From positions 62,001 through 126,000 of the forward strand of contig JADJRT010000016.1 in the NCBI GenBank assembly GCA_016712035.1: DNA of 64,000 bases. Direction: 5' to 3'. This stretch comes from Flammeovirgaceae bacterium (lineage in GTDB: Bacteria > Bacteroidota > Bacteroidia > Cytophagales > Cyclobacteriaceae). A program made the position numbers and the translations under genes. This document shows positions 19,311 through 30,802 of this stretch, one piece after another. Under the pieces are notes generated by a model that did no database searches, was not told where the DNA came from, and saw only the letters and a list, made by a program, of their open reading frames with translations. The stretch's first letter is position 1. The number at the start of each line of letters is the position of its first letter.

Positions 19311-22300
19311 ATGATAAAAAATATTTTTGTTTTCGGCCTTGCTCTTACGCTATCTGCTTCTGCTTTTGCGCAAAAAATAAGAAGGACGCTGCCAGTGCGA
19401 CAACAACAACTGCCGCGGCTGATTTTAATTCCTACTTCAGTCCGGTAAAATGGCGAAGTATTGGTCCTTTTCGGGGTGGGCGCTCTGTGGCATCTACCGG
19501 GGTGGTAGGTGATATCAACACGTACTACATGGGCACTACCGGGGGCGGTCTTTGGAAAACGGAAGACATGGGCTTAAGCTGGAAAAATATTTCTGATGGG
19601 GTTTTTAAGACTGGATCAGTGGGTGCTGTTGCTGTGGCTGAAAGCGACCCAAATGTAGTTTACGTGGGTATGGGCGAGCACGCGGTGCGTGGCGTGATGA
19701 CCCACCATGGCGATGGCGTTTATAAATCTACCGATGCAGGTAAAACCTGGAAAAAAATTGGTCTTGATTTAACACAACATATAGCCCGTATTGCCATCCA
19801 CCCGAAAGATCCCAATGTAGTTTTTGTGGCGGCTCAAGGTGCTCTTTATGGACACTCAACCGACCGTGGTGTATATAAATCCACAGATGGTGGCACCACC
19901 TGGAATAAAGTACTTTATATAGATGACAAAACCGGTTGCGTAGAGTTATCGATGGATATGAATAATCCGCGCATTCTTTATGCTGCGATGACAGAGTATG
20001 GCCGCTTACCTTGGAAAGTTATCAGTGGAGGCCCAACCAGTGGAATGTATAAGTCAACCGATGGTGGCGAAACCTGGAAGAAAATCCAGAAAGGGTTGCC
20101 AACCGAATTAGGTAAAATGGCGGTGGCGGTTTGTCGCTCAAATTCAGAACGCGTTTATGCCTTGATTGAAAGTGACTCGGACAAAGAAAAAGGTGGATTA
20201 TTTGTAAGCAATAATGCGGGCGAAAGCTGGTCGCTTGTTACGAAAGATCACAGATTGATTCAACGGGCCTGGTACTACATCGAACTATTCACCGATCCAA
20301 AAGATGATAATACGATTTATGTTTTGAGTGCACCCGCGTTACGTTCAGAAGATGGTGGCAAAACCTGGGAGAATCTTTCCGGAACGCATGGCGATTTTCA
20401 CGACTTGTGGATTAATCCGAATGACTCAAGAAATATGGTGATCTCCAATGATGGGGGTGCAGGTATTTCTGTGAACTATGGTAAAACATGGTCTACCCAA
20501 GCCAACATGCCTACCGCGCAATTTTATAGAATTAACGTAGACAATACATTCCCTTATCAGATTTATGCTGGCCAACAAGACAACTCTTCGGTGGTTATCA
20601 AAAGCCGTGAGTTAGGCAGTGGTGGAATCACGACTGCGAGTTGGACCTCATCAGCCGGTGGCGAGAGTGCATTCCTAGCTTTCAATCCCGATGACCCACG
20701 ATATGTTATGGGTGGGAGCTATCAAGGTACCATTGAAGTAATTGATACAAAGGCTCATGCCGGAACGAATATTATGCCAGCGCCTATTCAATATTTAGGC
20801 ATGGATGCAAAAGATATTAAGTACCGATACAACTGGAATGCACCTATCATTTGGTCGAAGCATGAGCCCAACGCTTTCTATCATGGCTCACAACTTTTAT
20901 TAAAGACTACGGATATGGGTGTTACGTGGACGGAAGTGTCACCGGATCTAACCCGCAATGAAAAATCCAAACAAGGTAAAGGCGGTGGTCCTTACACAAA
21001 CGAAGCCGTAGGTGCAGAGAATTATGGTACTCTTGCTTATGTGATTGAATCGCCTCACGAAAAAGGCGTTATCTGGACAGGTAGTGATGATGGGTATGTA
21101 CATGTTACCCGCGATAATGGTGCAAGTTGGCAAAACGTTACTCCCGCTGGCTTACAAGAGTGTTTGATCAATGCGATTGAAGTATCGCCACACGATGCCG
21201 CTACGGCTTACATCGCTACTACCCGCTACAAGTTTAACGATCATGCTCCTGGGCTTTATAAAACAACAGACTATGGTAAGTCCTGGACAAAAATCAATAC
21301 CGGTATTCCTAACAATGCCTTTACACGCGTAGTGCGTGAAGATGAGGTGCGCAAAGATTTGTTATTTGCCGGTACGGAGTTAGGTGTATTCATTTCATGG
21401 AATGGTGGCAAGGATTGGTCTGCATTTCAACTTAATTTGCCTTTAACACCCATCACGGATCTTCGCGTGCATAAGGGTGATTTAATAGCGGCTACCTCAG
21501 GACGATCTTTTTGGGTACCGGACGACCTCGGGTTAGTGCGTCAATACAATAAGGATGCGGCTGATTTTTCTCTTTTTAAACCTGAGCCAGCCATGCTTAT
21601 GAAAGGTAATAGCGAGTTAGATGGAAACTCTGCTGAGTTTGATGGATCGAATCCTTACCGCGGGGTTAATCCGGCAACAGGCGTTGTCATATATTATCAA
21701 CTACCCGAGCTTAAAGAGAAGGAAAATATCACACTTGATATTAAAGATGCGCAGGGGAACCTCGTTCGTTCATTCACTTCACAACGGGACTCTACTTTCA
21801 AGCGTTATGATGGTGTGCCACCGGCAGACCCCACGTTATCAAAATCAAAAGGACTCAATCGTTTCGTTTGGAATCTTCGATATCCAACCATGAAAGGTGT
21901 GCCCAATGTTTATATCGAAAGTAGCTACCGTGGACACAAAGCCTCGCCTGGTAAATACACAGCAACTTTGAAATCTGGAGAAAAAGTAATTACCACGGAG
22001 TTCGAGATTTTACCTAATCCATTATATCCAACTGATGCGAAGACCTACCTCGAGTATCACACAACCATGAGTAGCATGGAAGCCGAGGTAACTAAAATGC
22101 ACTCGATGATCAACACTTTGGATAATAAGAGAGAACAGCTTGATAGGTTGTTGAAAAACTTACCGAAGGAAGAAAAATATGCCGTTTTGAAAAAGGATGG
22201 TCAGGCACTTGTACAGACTATGAAACAATGGGACGAGGATATGGTGCAACGTAAATCAAAAGCGTATGATGATGTTGAAAATTTTCCAAACAAATTCACA

Positions 22301-22498
22301 GCAAACTACTTATTCATGCTTAATCACACCGAAAGCGATATCCCCAAAGTAACGAAGCCTACATTGGATCGATTGAAAGAACTTAATGCTGTTTGGAGTG
22401 GATTACAAAACAGAGGGCAGCAAATTTTGGATAAAGATCTGCCCGCATTTAATAAGCGTTTGTGGGATGCCGGAGTAGGACCTGTTTGGACTAACTAA
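19311..22498 (+). CDS. Exported VPS10/BNR-repeat propeller protein (frameshifted near the N-terminus)
   Basis: The start is ATG 19311, with signal peptide MIKNIFVFGLALTLSASAFAQ. Six A at 19372-19377 should be seven; then QKNKKDAASATTTT joins the long frame that begins at 19442. Repeated Asp-box motifs mark a multi-bladed sortilin/sialidase-like beta-propeller: STDAGKTW, STDGGTTW, STDGGETW, SNNAGESW, SEDGGKTW, TRDNGASW, TTDYGKSW. The C-terminal ~250 residues form an extra beta and helical region. The total is about 1062 residues. Bacteroidota carry many such exported proteins, annotated as glycosyl hydrolases without proven activity; no sialidase RIP motif is evident. Confidence 0.85.
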
Positions 22499-22518
22499 AT
22501 TCATGAATCAATTTTGAT

Positions 22519-23537
22519 TTGTATACGAAACAAAAGCAATTGAAAAAGTTTCTTGTTTGTTCAATTTTGTTCTTGTGCCCGCTCACGCGTGTAGTACAGG
22601 CGCAACAAACGTATGCCGAAAAGCTGGGCTATCCGAAAAATGCAAAAGTTTTGATTTTGCATGTAGATGATGTGGGTATGTCGTGGGATTCAAATCAAGG
22701 TGCTATTAAAGCGATGGAACAAGGGGTTGCCAATTCGTTAAGCATCATGATGCCATGCCCTTGGGTACCGGGGTATGTACAATATTTAAAACAACATCCA
22801 CGGGTAGATGCCGGACTACATCTTACCCTAACTTCTGAATGGAAAGAATATCGATGGGGTCCGTTGGTGGGTAAGCCTGCTGCCCCCGGGTTAGTAGACG
22901 CAGAAGGAGCGATGTGGCCTTCGGTAGAAGAAGTAGTGAAGAACGCTTCCGCGGATGAAGTGGAGGCGGAGATTCGCGCTCAGATTGCACGGGCACGAGG
23001 CATGGGCTTCGAACCAACACATTTAGATTCGCACATGGGCACTTTGTTTGCCTCACCCGATTTTTTACAACGGTATGTTAAGGTGGGTATTGAAAACAAA
23101 ATTCCGGTTATGTTTCCGGGTGGGCACAATACCATGATCGCGGCTACGAGTGGTGTCTCGCCAGATTTACTACAACAAATGCAGCAAAGTGGACAAATGA
23201 TTTGGAATGCCGGCCTTCCCGTTTTGGATGATTTGCATAATGTGAGTTATGGATTTTCGTATGATCGAAGGAAGCATGCTTCAGAGGCAGCACTCCAAAA
23301 ATTTGCTACCGAAAACTATATTAAAACGATCAAGCAACTAAGGCCCGGTTTGACGATGGTAATTATGCATTGCACAGCACCTTCAGAAGTATTTCGCACA
23401 TCACCGACTCTGATCAAATCCGCAAAGGCGATTTGCTGGCTATGATGGATCCGGCCTTCAAGAAATTCTTAAAGGACGAAGGAATTATTCTTACCACCTG
23501 GCGCGAAGCACATGAGCGCAGGAGTAAATTGAAGTGA
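22519..23537 (+). CDS. Exported YdjC/ChbG-like carbohydrate deacetylase (frameshifted at the end)
   Basis: The family removes acetyl groups from chito-oligosaccharides with a metal bound by an Asp and two His. The segments VLILHVDDVGMSWDSNQG (Asp), VDAGLHLTLTSEW and PTHLDSHMGTLFASPDF (His) are present after an N-terminal hydrophobic signal. A missing C near 23399 shifts the frame; afterwards ITDSDQIRKGDLLAMMDP and ILTTWREAHERR run to a TGA at 23535-23537. The start is unclear: the frame opens with TTG at 22519, and an ATG at 22503 lies in another frame. It follows the propeller gene by 20 bases and is probably co-transcribed. Confidence 0.8.
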
Positions 23538-23581
23538 GCAGTAATTTAATTGGAGTATAAAGCAACCTGGCTATTACGTTT

Positions 23582-23956
23582 GTGAAAACATCTTTTCTTG
23601 GACTGCGAACCTGCATTTATAAGGTCACTGATTTGAAAGCAGCTACCGCATGGTACGCAAAGGCATTCGAAACTGAACCTTATTTTAACGAACCCTTTTA
23701 CGTTGGCTTTAACATTGCGGGTTATGAGTTAGGTTTAATTCCAGATGAAAACCCAACGACAACAAAGGGAGATAGCGTGCATACCTATTGGGGTGTGGCG
23801 GATGTTGAAAAGGAATACAAACGATTTATTTCTTTAGGCGCCACAGATTTTGAGGAACCACATAATGTAGGGGGCGATCTTGTGGTGGGTGCGGTTAAAG
23901 ATCCCTGGGATAACGTAGTGGGGATAATCTATAATCCTGAATTTAAGTTGCCTTGA
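23582..23956 (+). CDS. VOC-superfamily (glyoxalase-like) protein
   Basis: 124 residues with the paired beta-alpha-beta-beta-beta units of the vicinal-oxygen-chelate fold: LRTCIYKVTDLKAATAWYAKAF, FNIAGYELGLIPDE, and the second half SLGATDFEEPHNVGGDLVVGAVKDPWDNVVGII. The pattern is glyoxalase/bleomycin-resistance-like; the substrate is unknown. The start is GTG at 23582, the only candidate before the conserved region. Confidence 0.8.
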   Translation: MKTSFLGLRTCIYKVTDLKAATAWYAKAFETEPYFNEPFYVGFNIAGYELGLIPDENPTTTKGDSVHTYWGVADVEKEYKRFISLGATDFEEPHNVGGDLVVGAVKDPWDNVVGIIYNPEFKLP

Positions 23957-23958
23957 TT

Positions 23959-24068
23959 AATCCCTCACCCCTCAGAACTTATCAGTTAGCATATTGCGCA
24001 TGCCCTCTCCCTGGGGAGAGGGACGAGATGACTTTCGTCAACCGATGCTTTTGGAGGGGTGAGGGATT
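23959..24068. repeat. Intergenic palindromic repeat (REP-like), copy 1
   Basis: Outer arms match exactly over 15 bases (AATCCCTCACCCCTC at 23959-23973 and GAGGGGTGAGGGATT at 24054-24068). Within them is a second hairpin, CCCTCTCC/GGAGAGGG (24003-24022). A related element with the same inner hairpin sits at 45488-45584. It could also act as a transcript end after the VOC gene. Confidence 0.75.
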
Positions 24069-24133
24069 TATTGTTAATCGAGAGGATTTATCTAAGTCGA
24101 TTCTTTTTTAGATATTCAAACAAATTTAAGCTC

Positions 24134-24883
24134 ATGAAAAATACACTTCTATTTCTTTTCATCATGTTCAGTTCTGTTTCCATGCAAGCTCAAGATCAAT
24201 ACATCTTTCCGTATGGAGGAGGTCAGAACAAAGGCTTCATAAAAGAGATAATAAAACTCACAGGCAAGACAAAACCTAAGATTTGCTTTTTGCCAACCGC
24301 TTCAGGTGACAGCGAACAAAGTATTATTCGTTGGTATGATCTCGTCCATGATCTATCGGTAGAGCCGTATGTTCAAAAAGTTTGGATCAGTTCGTACAAT
24401 CAAAAAGCTTCCTTTGAAGAAGTGCTTCTAAGTATGGATGCAATCGTAGTGGGTGGTGGAAACACATTAAACATGATCGCGATCTGGAAAGCTCAAGGCA
24501 TTGATGTGGTGTTAAAGAAAGCATTGGAGAAAGGAATTGTACTGGCAGGCGGAAGCGCTGGTTCGCTTGCGTGGTTTGATAATGGCACTACCGATTCGCG
24601 CCCAAAAGAATTAAGTGTAGTAGAATGTCTCGGATTTCTTCCATACAGTCATTCTCCCCATTACCACAGTGAAGAGTATCGCAGACCGTTGTATCACAAA
24701 AATATTGCCAATGGAATTTTTAAAGCGGGTTATGCCATGGATGATTACTCAGGCGTGATTTTTAAGAATGGCAAACCGTTTAAGGTGGTGTCCACCGATC
24801 CAACTAAATACAATTGTTATTTTGTTTCGGTGAAAGATGGAAAAGTGGTGGAGGAGAAGTTGGATGCGGAAAAAATTGAATAG
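24134..24883 (+). CDS. Exported S51 (peptidase E-like) protein
   Basis: 249 residues from the ATG at 24134, chosen because it opens a clear signal peptide (MKNTLLFLFIMFSSVSMQAQ). The earlier ATG at 24059 lies in the palindromic repeat and gives no signal. The class I glutamine-amidotransferase-like fold of family S51 shows IVVGGGNTLNM, then the nucleophile elbow GIVLAGGSAGSLAWF with the catalytic Ser, and SPHYHSEEYRRP near the catalytic His. The family includes Asp-specific dipeptidase E and cyanophycinase; the short length favours peptidase E-like activity. Confidence 0.8.
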   Translation: MKNTLLFLFIMFSSVSMQAQDQYIFPYGGGQNKGFIKEIIKLTGKTKPKICFLPTASGDSEQSIIRWYDLVHDLSVEPYVQKVWISSYNQKASFEEVLLSMDAIVVGGGNTLNMIAIWKAQGIDVVLKKALEKGIVLAGGSAGSLAWFDNGTTDSRPKELSVVECLGFLPYSHSPHYHSEEYRRPLYHKNIANGIFKAGYAMDDYSGVIFKNGKPFKVVSTDPTKYNCYFVSVKDGKVVEEKLDAEKIE

Positions 24884-25028
24884 AAAAGTAAAATTCAAGC
24901 AGTTTTTTCCGTTTTACAAGGACACTGCTTTTGATGAATCCGGTCGACTACGTTCGAATCTGAACGTTTTGATAAAACGAGAACTTTGAAACCAAAGCAA
25001 AATCCGCGATTTCGATTTTGGCATAATT

Positions 25029-25053
25029 ATTATTCCTACATTTAGAGAATAAT
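25029..25053. promoter_or_regulatory. Inverted repeat before padR, possible operator
   Basis: ATTATTC (25029-25035) and GAATAAT (25047-25053) form an exact inverted repeat of 18-base period, 10 bases before the padR ATG. Within it CTACA (25036) pairs with TGTAG (25057-25061). The position fits PadR autorepression, but this is inference. Confidence 0.4.
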
Positions 25054-25062
25054 ATTTGTAGT

Positions 25063-25401
25063 ATGAAAAATTATCAACTAGGGGAGTTCGAAGAACTTGT
25101 TATTCTTACCGTGGGCATCTTAAATAATTCTGCTTACAGCGTAGCCATTAAAGATGAAATCGAATCTCGCTTATCACGATCGGTGAGCATGGGTGCATTG
25201 CATACCGCGCTGAAAAGACTGGAAGACAAAGGCTATTTGAAATCCTTTTCCGGTGAAGCAACAGAAGAAAGAGCCGGCCGACCTAAACGCTATTTTGAAA
25301 TTACGGCATTGGGGAAGAAGGCCATGCAATATGCAAAGTCAACACGTGATGAACTATGGAGTGCTATTCCTAAAGCAGTTTTGCAATTAGTTGCTCGATA
25401 G
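25063..25401 (+). CDS. PadR-family transcriptional regulator
   Basis: 112 residues with the PadR winged-helix signature: LGEFEELVILTVGIL, SVSMGALHTALKRLEDKGYLKS (recognition helix), and the wing GRPKRYFEITALGKKAM. In Bacteroidota such short PadR proteins often sit directly before permeases with a permease prefix domain, as here, and probably control them. The gap to the next gene holds an 8-bp hairpin (GTTGCTCG at 25404 with CGAGCAAC at 25431) without a U-tract, so read-through is likely. Confidence 0.88.
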   Translation: MKNYQLGEFEELVILTVGILNNSAYSVAIKDEIESRLSRSVSMGALHTALKRLEDKGYLKSFSGEATEERAGRPKRYFEITALGKKAMQYAKSTRDELWSAIPKAVLQLVAR

Positions 25402-25458
25402 TCGTTGCTCGTTATTCGATTTCACATTTACGAGCAACCAATAACTAACAACGATTAA

Positions 25459-28105
25459 ATGAAACAAAATCCTCCCAAACTCTTCCTCAACTTCTTCCGC
25501 TGGTACTGCCACCCGAAGATGCAGGATTATATAGAGGGAGATTTAATGGAAGTGTATGAAAAGAGGAAAGCTATAAGCGGAAAGTTGAAAGCGGATATCC
25601 GCTTTATGGTGGATGTGATTTTATTATTTAGACCGGGCATTATCAGACCAACTGAAGGATATAAACATGTAAACGATTACGGTATGATTAAGAATTATAT
25701 AAAAGTGGCATTCAGAAATTTGTGGGCAAATAAGAGCTTCTCATTCATAAATATTTCTGGACTTGCGGTAGGTATAACTGCCTGTGTTATGATCATGTTG
25801 TATGTATTCGATGAAATAAGTTATGATAAACATCATCCCGATGGATACCGTACCTATCGAATCGCATCAGAAGTAAAAAGTGAAAAATGGGTTGCTGCCC
25901 CAGCTCCTTTAGCCGAAGCATTAAAGAAAGATTTTCCAGAAGTTGAACAGGTTGCTAGACTGCTTCGATTTCCGGGAGCTGAAAAAATGTTGTTGAAAGA
26001 TGAACAGGGTAAAAAGCAGTTCTTCGAAACCAATGCGATTTATGCCGACTCTACTTTCTTTCAACTATTTAGCTATGACTTTAAGTATGGAGATATTCAT
26101 ACGGCATTAGATGGACCGAATTCAATTGTTATCTCAGAACTCGTTTCGACCAAATTCTTTGGAAATGAAAACCCAGTTGATCGAATAGTTAAGGTAGGAC
26201 TTTCTTTTGGTGAATTCGATTATGTGATTAAAGGAGTATTTATTGATACCGGTAATAAATCACATGTACCTGTCAATCTACTTCTCTCGATGAATAACGG
26301 AGATGTTGGAGGCTGGGCGAAGGGGCAAACACGATGGGCAGCCAATGCGATATTTCATACTTATGTTAAATTGAGGGAAGATGCTGATGCTAAAGTTTTT
26401 GAAAGTAAACTGGACGAGTTTCTGAATCGAAATGGAGGTAAAGAATTTCAAGAGGCTGGTCTTACAAAAAAACTTTTCATTCAACCTCTTGAAGACATCT
26501 ATCTTCACTCCGACTTCGGCTATGAAGTAGCGCCTAATGGCAATATTAAGTATATCTATATTTTTACTTCTATAGCTGGGTTTCTTCTCTTTGATTGCGT
26601 GCATCAATTTCATGAACTTAAGTACTGCACGAAGCGAGAAAAGATCAAAGGAAGTTGGAATGAGGAAAGTGAGTGGAGCCTCACGAATAACTTTGATCTA
26701 TCAGTTCTTAAGTGAGTCCCTGATCATGAGTGGACTAGCACTTGCGCTGGCATTAATACTTATTCAACTTACAACACCTGTTTTTAATCAATTAACCCAA
26801 AAAAATTTATCAATACTGAGTGTTCCCAATATGCTATTCTGGTTAATTGGACTAACGCTCATTACTGGTTTATTATCTGGCATGTATCCGGCATTTTATC
26901 TTTCTTCTTTTAAGCCGGCAACGGTGCTGAAAGGAAAATTGATGAATACTATATCGGCAATATCTATTCGAAGAGGTCTTGTTATTTTTCAATTTACTCT
27001 TTCGATAGTAATGATATTAGGAGCTATTGTTATCAGCCAACAAATGAAATATCTGGGCAATCAGAATTTAGGTTTTAACAAGGATCAAAAGATTATTCTA
27101 CCCATACAAACTACTGAGGCTAACGTAAACTTTAACGCGTTGAGAAATGAACTATTGAACAACAATCAGGTGAGCCATGTTGCCAGAGGTGGTACATATC
27201 CTGGGATAGAGAGTATTACAAGCATGCTTTTTTATGCGGAGGGGAAACAAGCTATTGACAATGTGGACATTCAAACTGCTTATACAGAAGACGGCTACTT
27301 AGAAACACTCGGTATAGAGATTATAGAAGGAAGAGGATTTGACGTGGATTTTAAAAACGACATTGATGAACTTGTTTTAAATGAAACTGCCGTTAGCCAA
27401 TTGGGATATACGAATGACAATGCAGTAGGAAAGACAATTCACTATGAATTTCAGAATGCCACGCATAGCATGGAGATCATTGGGGTTGTGAAGGATTATC
27501 ATTTTCAAAGTTTACACCAAAAAATTAAACCGCTAGCCTTATCCGTTGCCCCTCTCTTCACCGGACCAACAAGTTATTTAATAGCCAATGTTAAGAGTTC
27601 GGATTATTTTGAATTGATCACTTTGTTTCAAAATGCATGGAGTAAAATCAATCCTGCTTCACCTTTCGAGTATTCCTTTCTTGATGACGACTTTCAGCGG
27701 AACTATAAGAAAGAAGAACGAACGGCTAAGTTGATTCAATACTTTACACTCATTGCAATTATTGTTGCGTGCTTGGGTCTGTTTGGGTTGGCAGCATTTA
27801 CTGCCGAGCAAAGAATTAAAGAAATTGGGGTGCGCAAAGTATTAGGAGCCAGCACTGCACAAATTGTCACCCTCTTGTCCGACGATTTTCTAAAACTCGT
27901 AGTTGTGGCTATTATATTATCATCGCCAATAGCGTATTACATCATGGACAAATGGCTTCAGGGTTTTGCTTACCACATAAGTATTTCAGTGTGGATGTTT
28001 GTTGCGGCTGGATTTACATCAGTATTGATTTCGTTACTCACCGTAGGATTTCAGGCGACTAAAGCTGCCTTGATGAATCCAGTGAAAAGTTTACGATCGG
28101 AATAG
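25459..28105 (+). CDS. PPD2-FtsX-type ABC permease A (frameshifted)
   Basis: A large MacB/FtsX-like permease of about 880 residues. Residues 1-70 are a permease prefix domain (type 2): KQNPPK, RWYCHPKMQDYIEGDLMEVY, KADIRFMVDVILLFRPGI. Then comes the first membrane helix, a MacB-type periplasmic domain, three helices with NFMNLSTARSEKRSKEVG, a second periplasmic domain, and the final helices with EQRIKEIGVRKVLGAS. One extra T near 26600 splits the frame; without it FLLLIACINFMNLSTARS is continuous. No ABC ATPase gene is nearby. Its end is 2 bases from the next permease, so they form one operon. Confidence 0.88.
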
Positions 28106-28107
28106 TC

Positions 28108-30705
28108 ATGAAACAAAATCCTCCCAAATATTTCCTTCACTTCTTCCGCTGGTATTGTCACCCGAGGATGCAGGATTACATAGAGGGTGATTTAATGGAG
28201 GTGTATGAAAAGAGGAAAGCTATAAGCGGAAAGACAAAAGCGGATCTCCGCTTTATGATGGATGTGATTTTATTATTTAGGCCAGGAATCATAAGACCTA
28301 CAGAAGGATATCAGAGACTAAACACGTACGGTATGTATAAAAGTTATTTTAAAATCGGGTGGCGGAACTTAGTTAAAGACAAAGGGTACTCCTTTATTAA
28401 TATTGGCGGGCTCGCAATGGGCATTGCCGTTGCTATACTGATTGGTCTATGGGTAAACGATGAATTTTCATTTGATAAGGATCATGAAAATTATAACACT
28501 ATTGCCGCAGTGCTTCAAAATAACACGATTGATGGAAACATCGAAACCTGGTCTAGCCAATCCTATCAATTGGGTCCCGAACTTCGCGACAAATACGGAA
28601 GCAATTTTAAGCGCGTTGTCATGTCATCTTTTCCAGTTAGTTCTATTTTAACGGATAAAGAGAAAGTGTTTACGGTTCGCGGTTCTTTCATGGAGCCAGA
28701 TGGTCCAGATCTCCTCTCGTTGAAAATGGTACATGGCGTTCGCACAGGCTTGCAAGACCCTACTTCAATTTTGCTTTCATCCTCTGTTGCCAATAATTTC
28801 TTTGGAGAGGATAATCCAGTCGGCAAAATATTGCGAATCGATAACAGCATTGATCTGAAAGTAGCAGGCGTGTATCAAGAGTTACCGAGTAACTCTAGTT
28901 TTAGAGATGAGTTAAACTTCATTGCTCACTTGGATGTTCTGGTGAATCGAGGTGGAAGAAGTTTGGGTTGGTTTAATAATTGGTTGCAAGTATTTGTGCA
29001 GGTTGAAGACAAGGTAGATATTCAACAAGTATCAGCCGCTATAAAGGATGCCAAGTTGAAAAATGTATCTGGGAGTGAAGCGGGTTTTAAACCTGAACTT
29101 TTTATATTTCCTCTGTCCAGGTGGCATTTGCATTCAGACTTTCAAAATGGAATTAATGTGGGTGGACACATTGAGGTTGTATGGCTATTCGGTGCAATTG
29201 GTGTATTCATTCTTTTGTTGGCCGCCATCAATTTTATGAATCTCAGTACAGCAAGGTCGCAAAAGAGAGCCAAAGAAGTTGGAGTTCGTAAAGTCATTGG
29301 ATCAGCAAGGGGGCAGCTTATCGGTCAGTTTTTCAGTGAATCATTTCTGGTTGTTTCGCTGGCATTCATTTTTGCATTGTTACTTGTTCAACTTTCTCTT
29401 CCTTGGTTCAATACTATTGCAGAAAAGAATCTTGAGATTCTTTGGAGTAATCCAACCTTCTGGTTTACCATCATAACTTCTGTATTTGTGATCGCCATTG
29501 TTTCCGGTATTTATCCTGCACTATTCTTATCAGGCTTCAAGCCAATCCATGTGTTAAAGGGAGTACTCAACTCAGGTCACTCTGCACTTCCACGCAAAGT
29601 GTTGGTGGTAGTCCAATTCAGTATTTCAATCATCTTGACTATCGGAACAATTATAGTCTATCAGCAAATTCAACATGCTAAAAACCGACCGCTTGGTTAT
29701 GAATTGAATGGATTGGTTACCATCCCCATGAAAACACAAGAAGTTAAAGATAATTTCAATTCGCTTCGGAATGAATTGCTGACAAATGGTACTATTTCGG
29801 AAGTGTCAAAATCAGAAACTACCATTATGAATTTGTGGTGGTCGGACAAAGGATTTAAATGGCGAGGGAAGGATCCTAATCTGCAGGATGTAATTTTTAG
29901 AGGCGGAGTAGATTATGAGTTTGGCAAAACCATTGGCTGGAAGATAAAGGAAGGGCGCGATTTCTCACGAAACTTTTCCGACTCTACTTCTATTATTCTA
30001 AATGAATCGGCTGTAAAGTATATGGGTTTTGAAGATCCGATAGGCGAAATTATTGGCGCTTACGGAAAAAATTACACCGTGATTGGTGTGGTGGAAGACA
30101 TGATTACACAGTCATTATATACATCACCTAAGCAAACCATTTTTGCGTTAGATCCCTATAACGCTGCGAGTTACATCAGCGTGAAGCTTGATCCGAATGC
30201 AAGTACAACAGAAGCGTTGGAAGAGATGAATCGGGTTTTTGTAAAACTTAATCCGAACACACCTTTCGAGTATACATTTGCGGAGGATGAATTTGCCGGC
30301 AAGTTTGCATTCGAGAAACGCGTGGGTCAACTCGTAGGCATCTTCGCGACATTGGCTGTTCTTATCAGTTGCTTAGGACTATTTGGCCTCGCTTCATTTA
30401 TTGCCGAACAACGCACCAAAGAAATTGGCGTAAGAAAAGTATTGGGTGCTTCTGTATTCAAGCTTTGGAAAATGCTTTCCAAAGATTTTGTTGGCTTGGT
30501 ACTGATCGCGGTTTGTATTGCTATTCCCATTGCCTATTACTTAATGAGTAGCTGGCTTCTGAGTTATGAATATCGTACTGAAATTGGCTGGGGGATATTT
30601 GTACTTTCTGGGATTGGTGCGCTACTCATCACATTAATTACAGTAAGTTATCAGGCAATTAAAGCGGCTTCAATAAATCCGGTGAGCAGTTTAAGGTCAG
30701 AATAA
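28108..30705 (+). CDS. PPD2-FtsX-type ABC permease B
   Basis: 865 residues, intact, with the same domain order as its upstream paralogue: PPD2 prefix (1-70), helix, MacB periplasmic domain, NFMNLSTARSQKRAKEVGVRKV with three helices, second periplasmic domain, C-terminal EQRTKEIGVRKVLGAS and helices ending SLRSE. Such permeases pair with a separate ATPase for export of lipoproteins, peptides or signals, or for mechanotransmission; neither role can be fixed here. Its first ~200 bases are close to identical with those at 25459, while the rest is much more divergent. Confidence 0.9.
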   Translation: MKQNPPKYFLHFFRWYCHPRMQDYIEGDLMEVYEKRKAISGKTKADLRFMMDVILLFRPGIIRPTEGYQRLNTYGMYKSYFKIGWRNLVKDKGYSFINIGGLAMGIAVAILIGLWVNDEFSFDKDHENYNTIAAVLQNNTIDGNIETWSSQSYQLGPELRDKYGSNFKRVVMSSFPVSSILTDKEKVFTVRGSFMEPDGPDLLSLKMVHGVRTGLQDPTSILLSSSVANNFFGEDNPVGKILRIDNSIDLKVAGVYQELPSNSSFRDELNFIAHLDVLVNRGGRSLGWFNNWLQVFVQVEDKVDIQQVSAAIKDAKLKNVSGSEAGFKPELFIFPLSRWHLHSDFQNGINVGGHIEVVWLFGAIGVFILLLAAINFMNLSTARSQKRAKEVGVRKVIGSARGQLIGQFFSESFLVVSLAFIFALLLVQLSLPWFNTIAEKNLEILWSNPTFWFTIITSVFVIAIVSGIYPALFLSGFKPIHVLKGVLNSGHSALPRKVLVVVQFSISIILTIGTIIVYQQIQHAKNRPLGYELNGLVTIPMKTQEVKDNFNSLRNELLTNGTISEVSKSETTIMNLWWSDKGFKWRGKDPNLQDVIFRGGVDYEFGKTIGWKIKEGRDFSRNFSDSTSIILNESAVKYMGFEDPIGEIIGAYGKNYTVIGVVEDMITQSLYTSPKQTIFALDPYNAASYISVKLDPNASTTEALEEMNRVFVKLNPNTPFEYTFAEDEFAGKFAFEKRVGQLVGIFATLAVLISCLGLFGLASFIAEQRTKEIGVRKVLGASVFKLWKMLSKDFVGLVLIAVCIAIPIAYYLMSSWLLSYEYRTEIGWGIFVLSGIGALLITLITVSYQAIKAASINPVSSLRSE

Positions 30706-30802
30706 TTCTGGTGAGTTGATGGAGTTGTATAGGTGGGATTGGGTTATAAAACTAAATTCAGTTTTATAACATCATGAGGGTTGAAACCTAAATACTGGCG
30801 CT

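Noticed and set aside
24897..24930. Terminator after the S51 peptidase gene
   Set aside because: AAGCAGT/ACTGCTT pairs only 7 bases across a 20-base loop and is followed by just four T including the stem; too weak to annotate.
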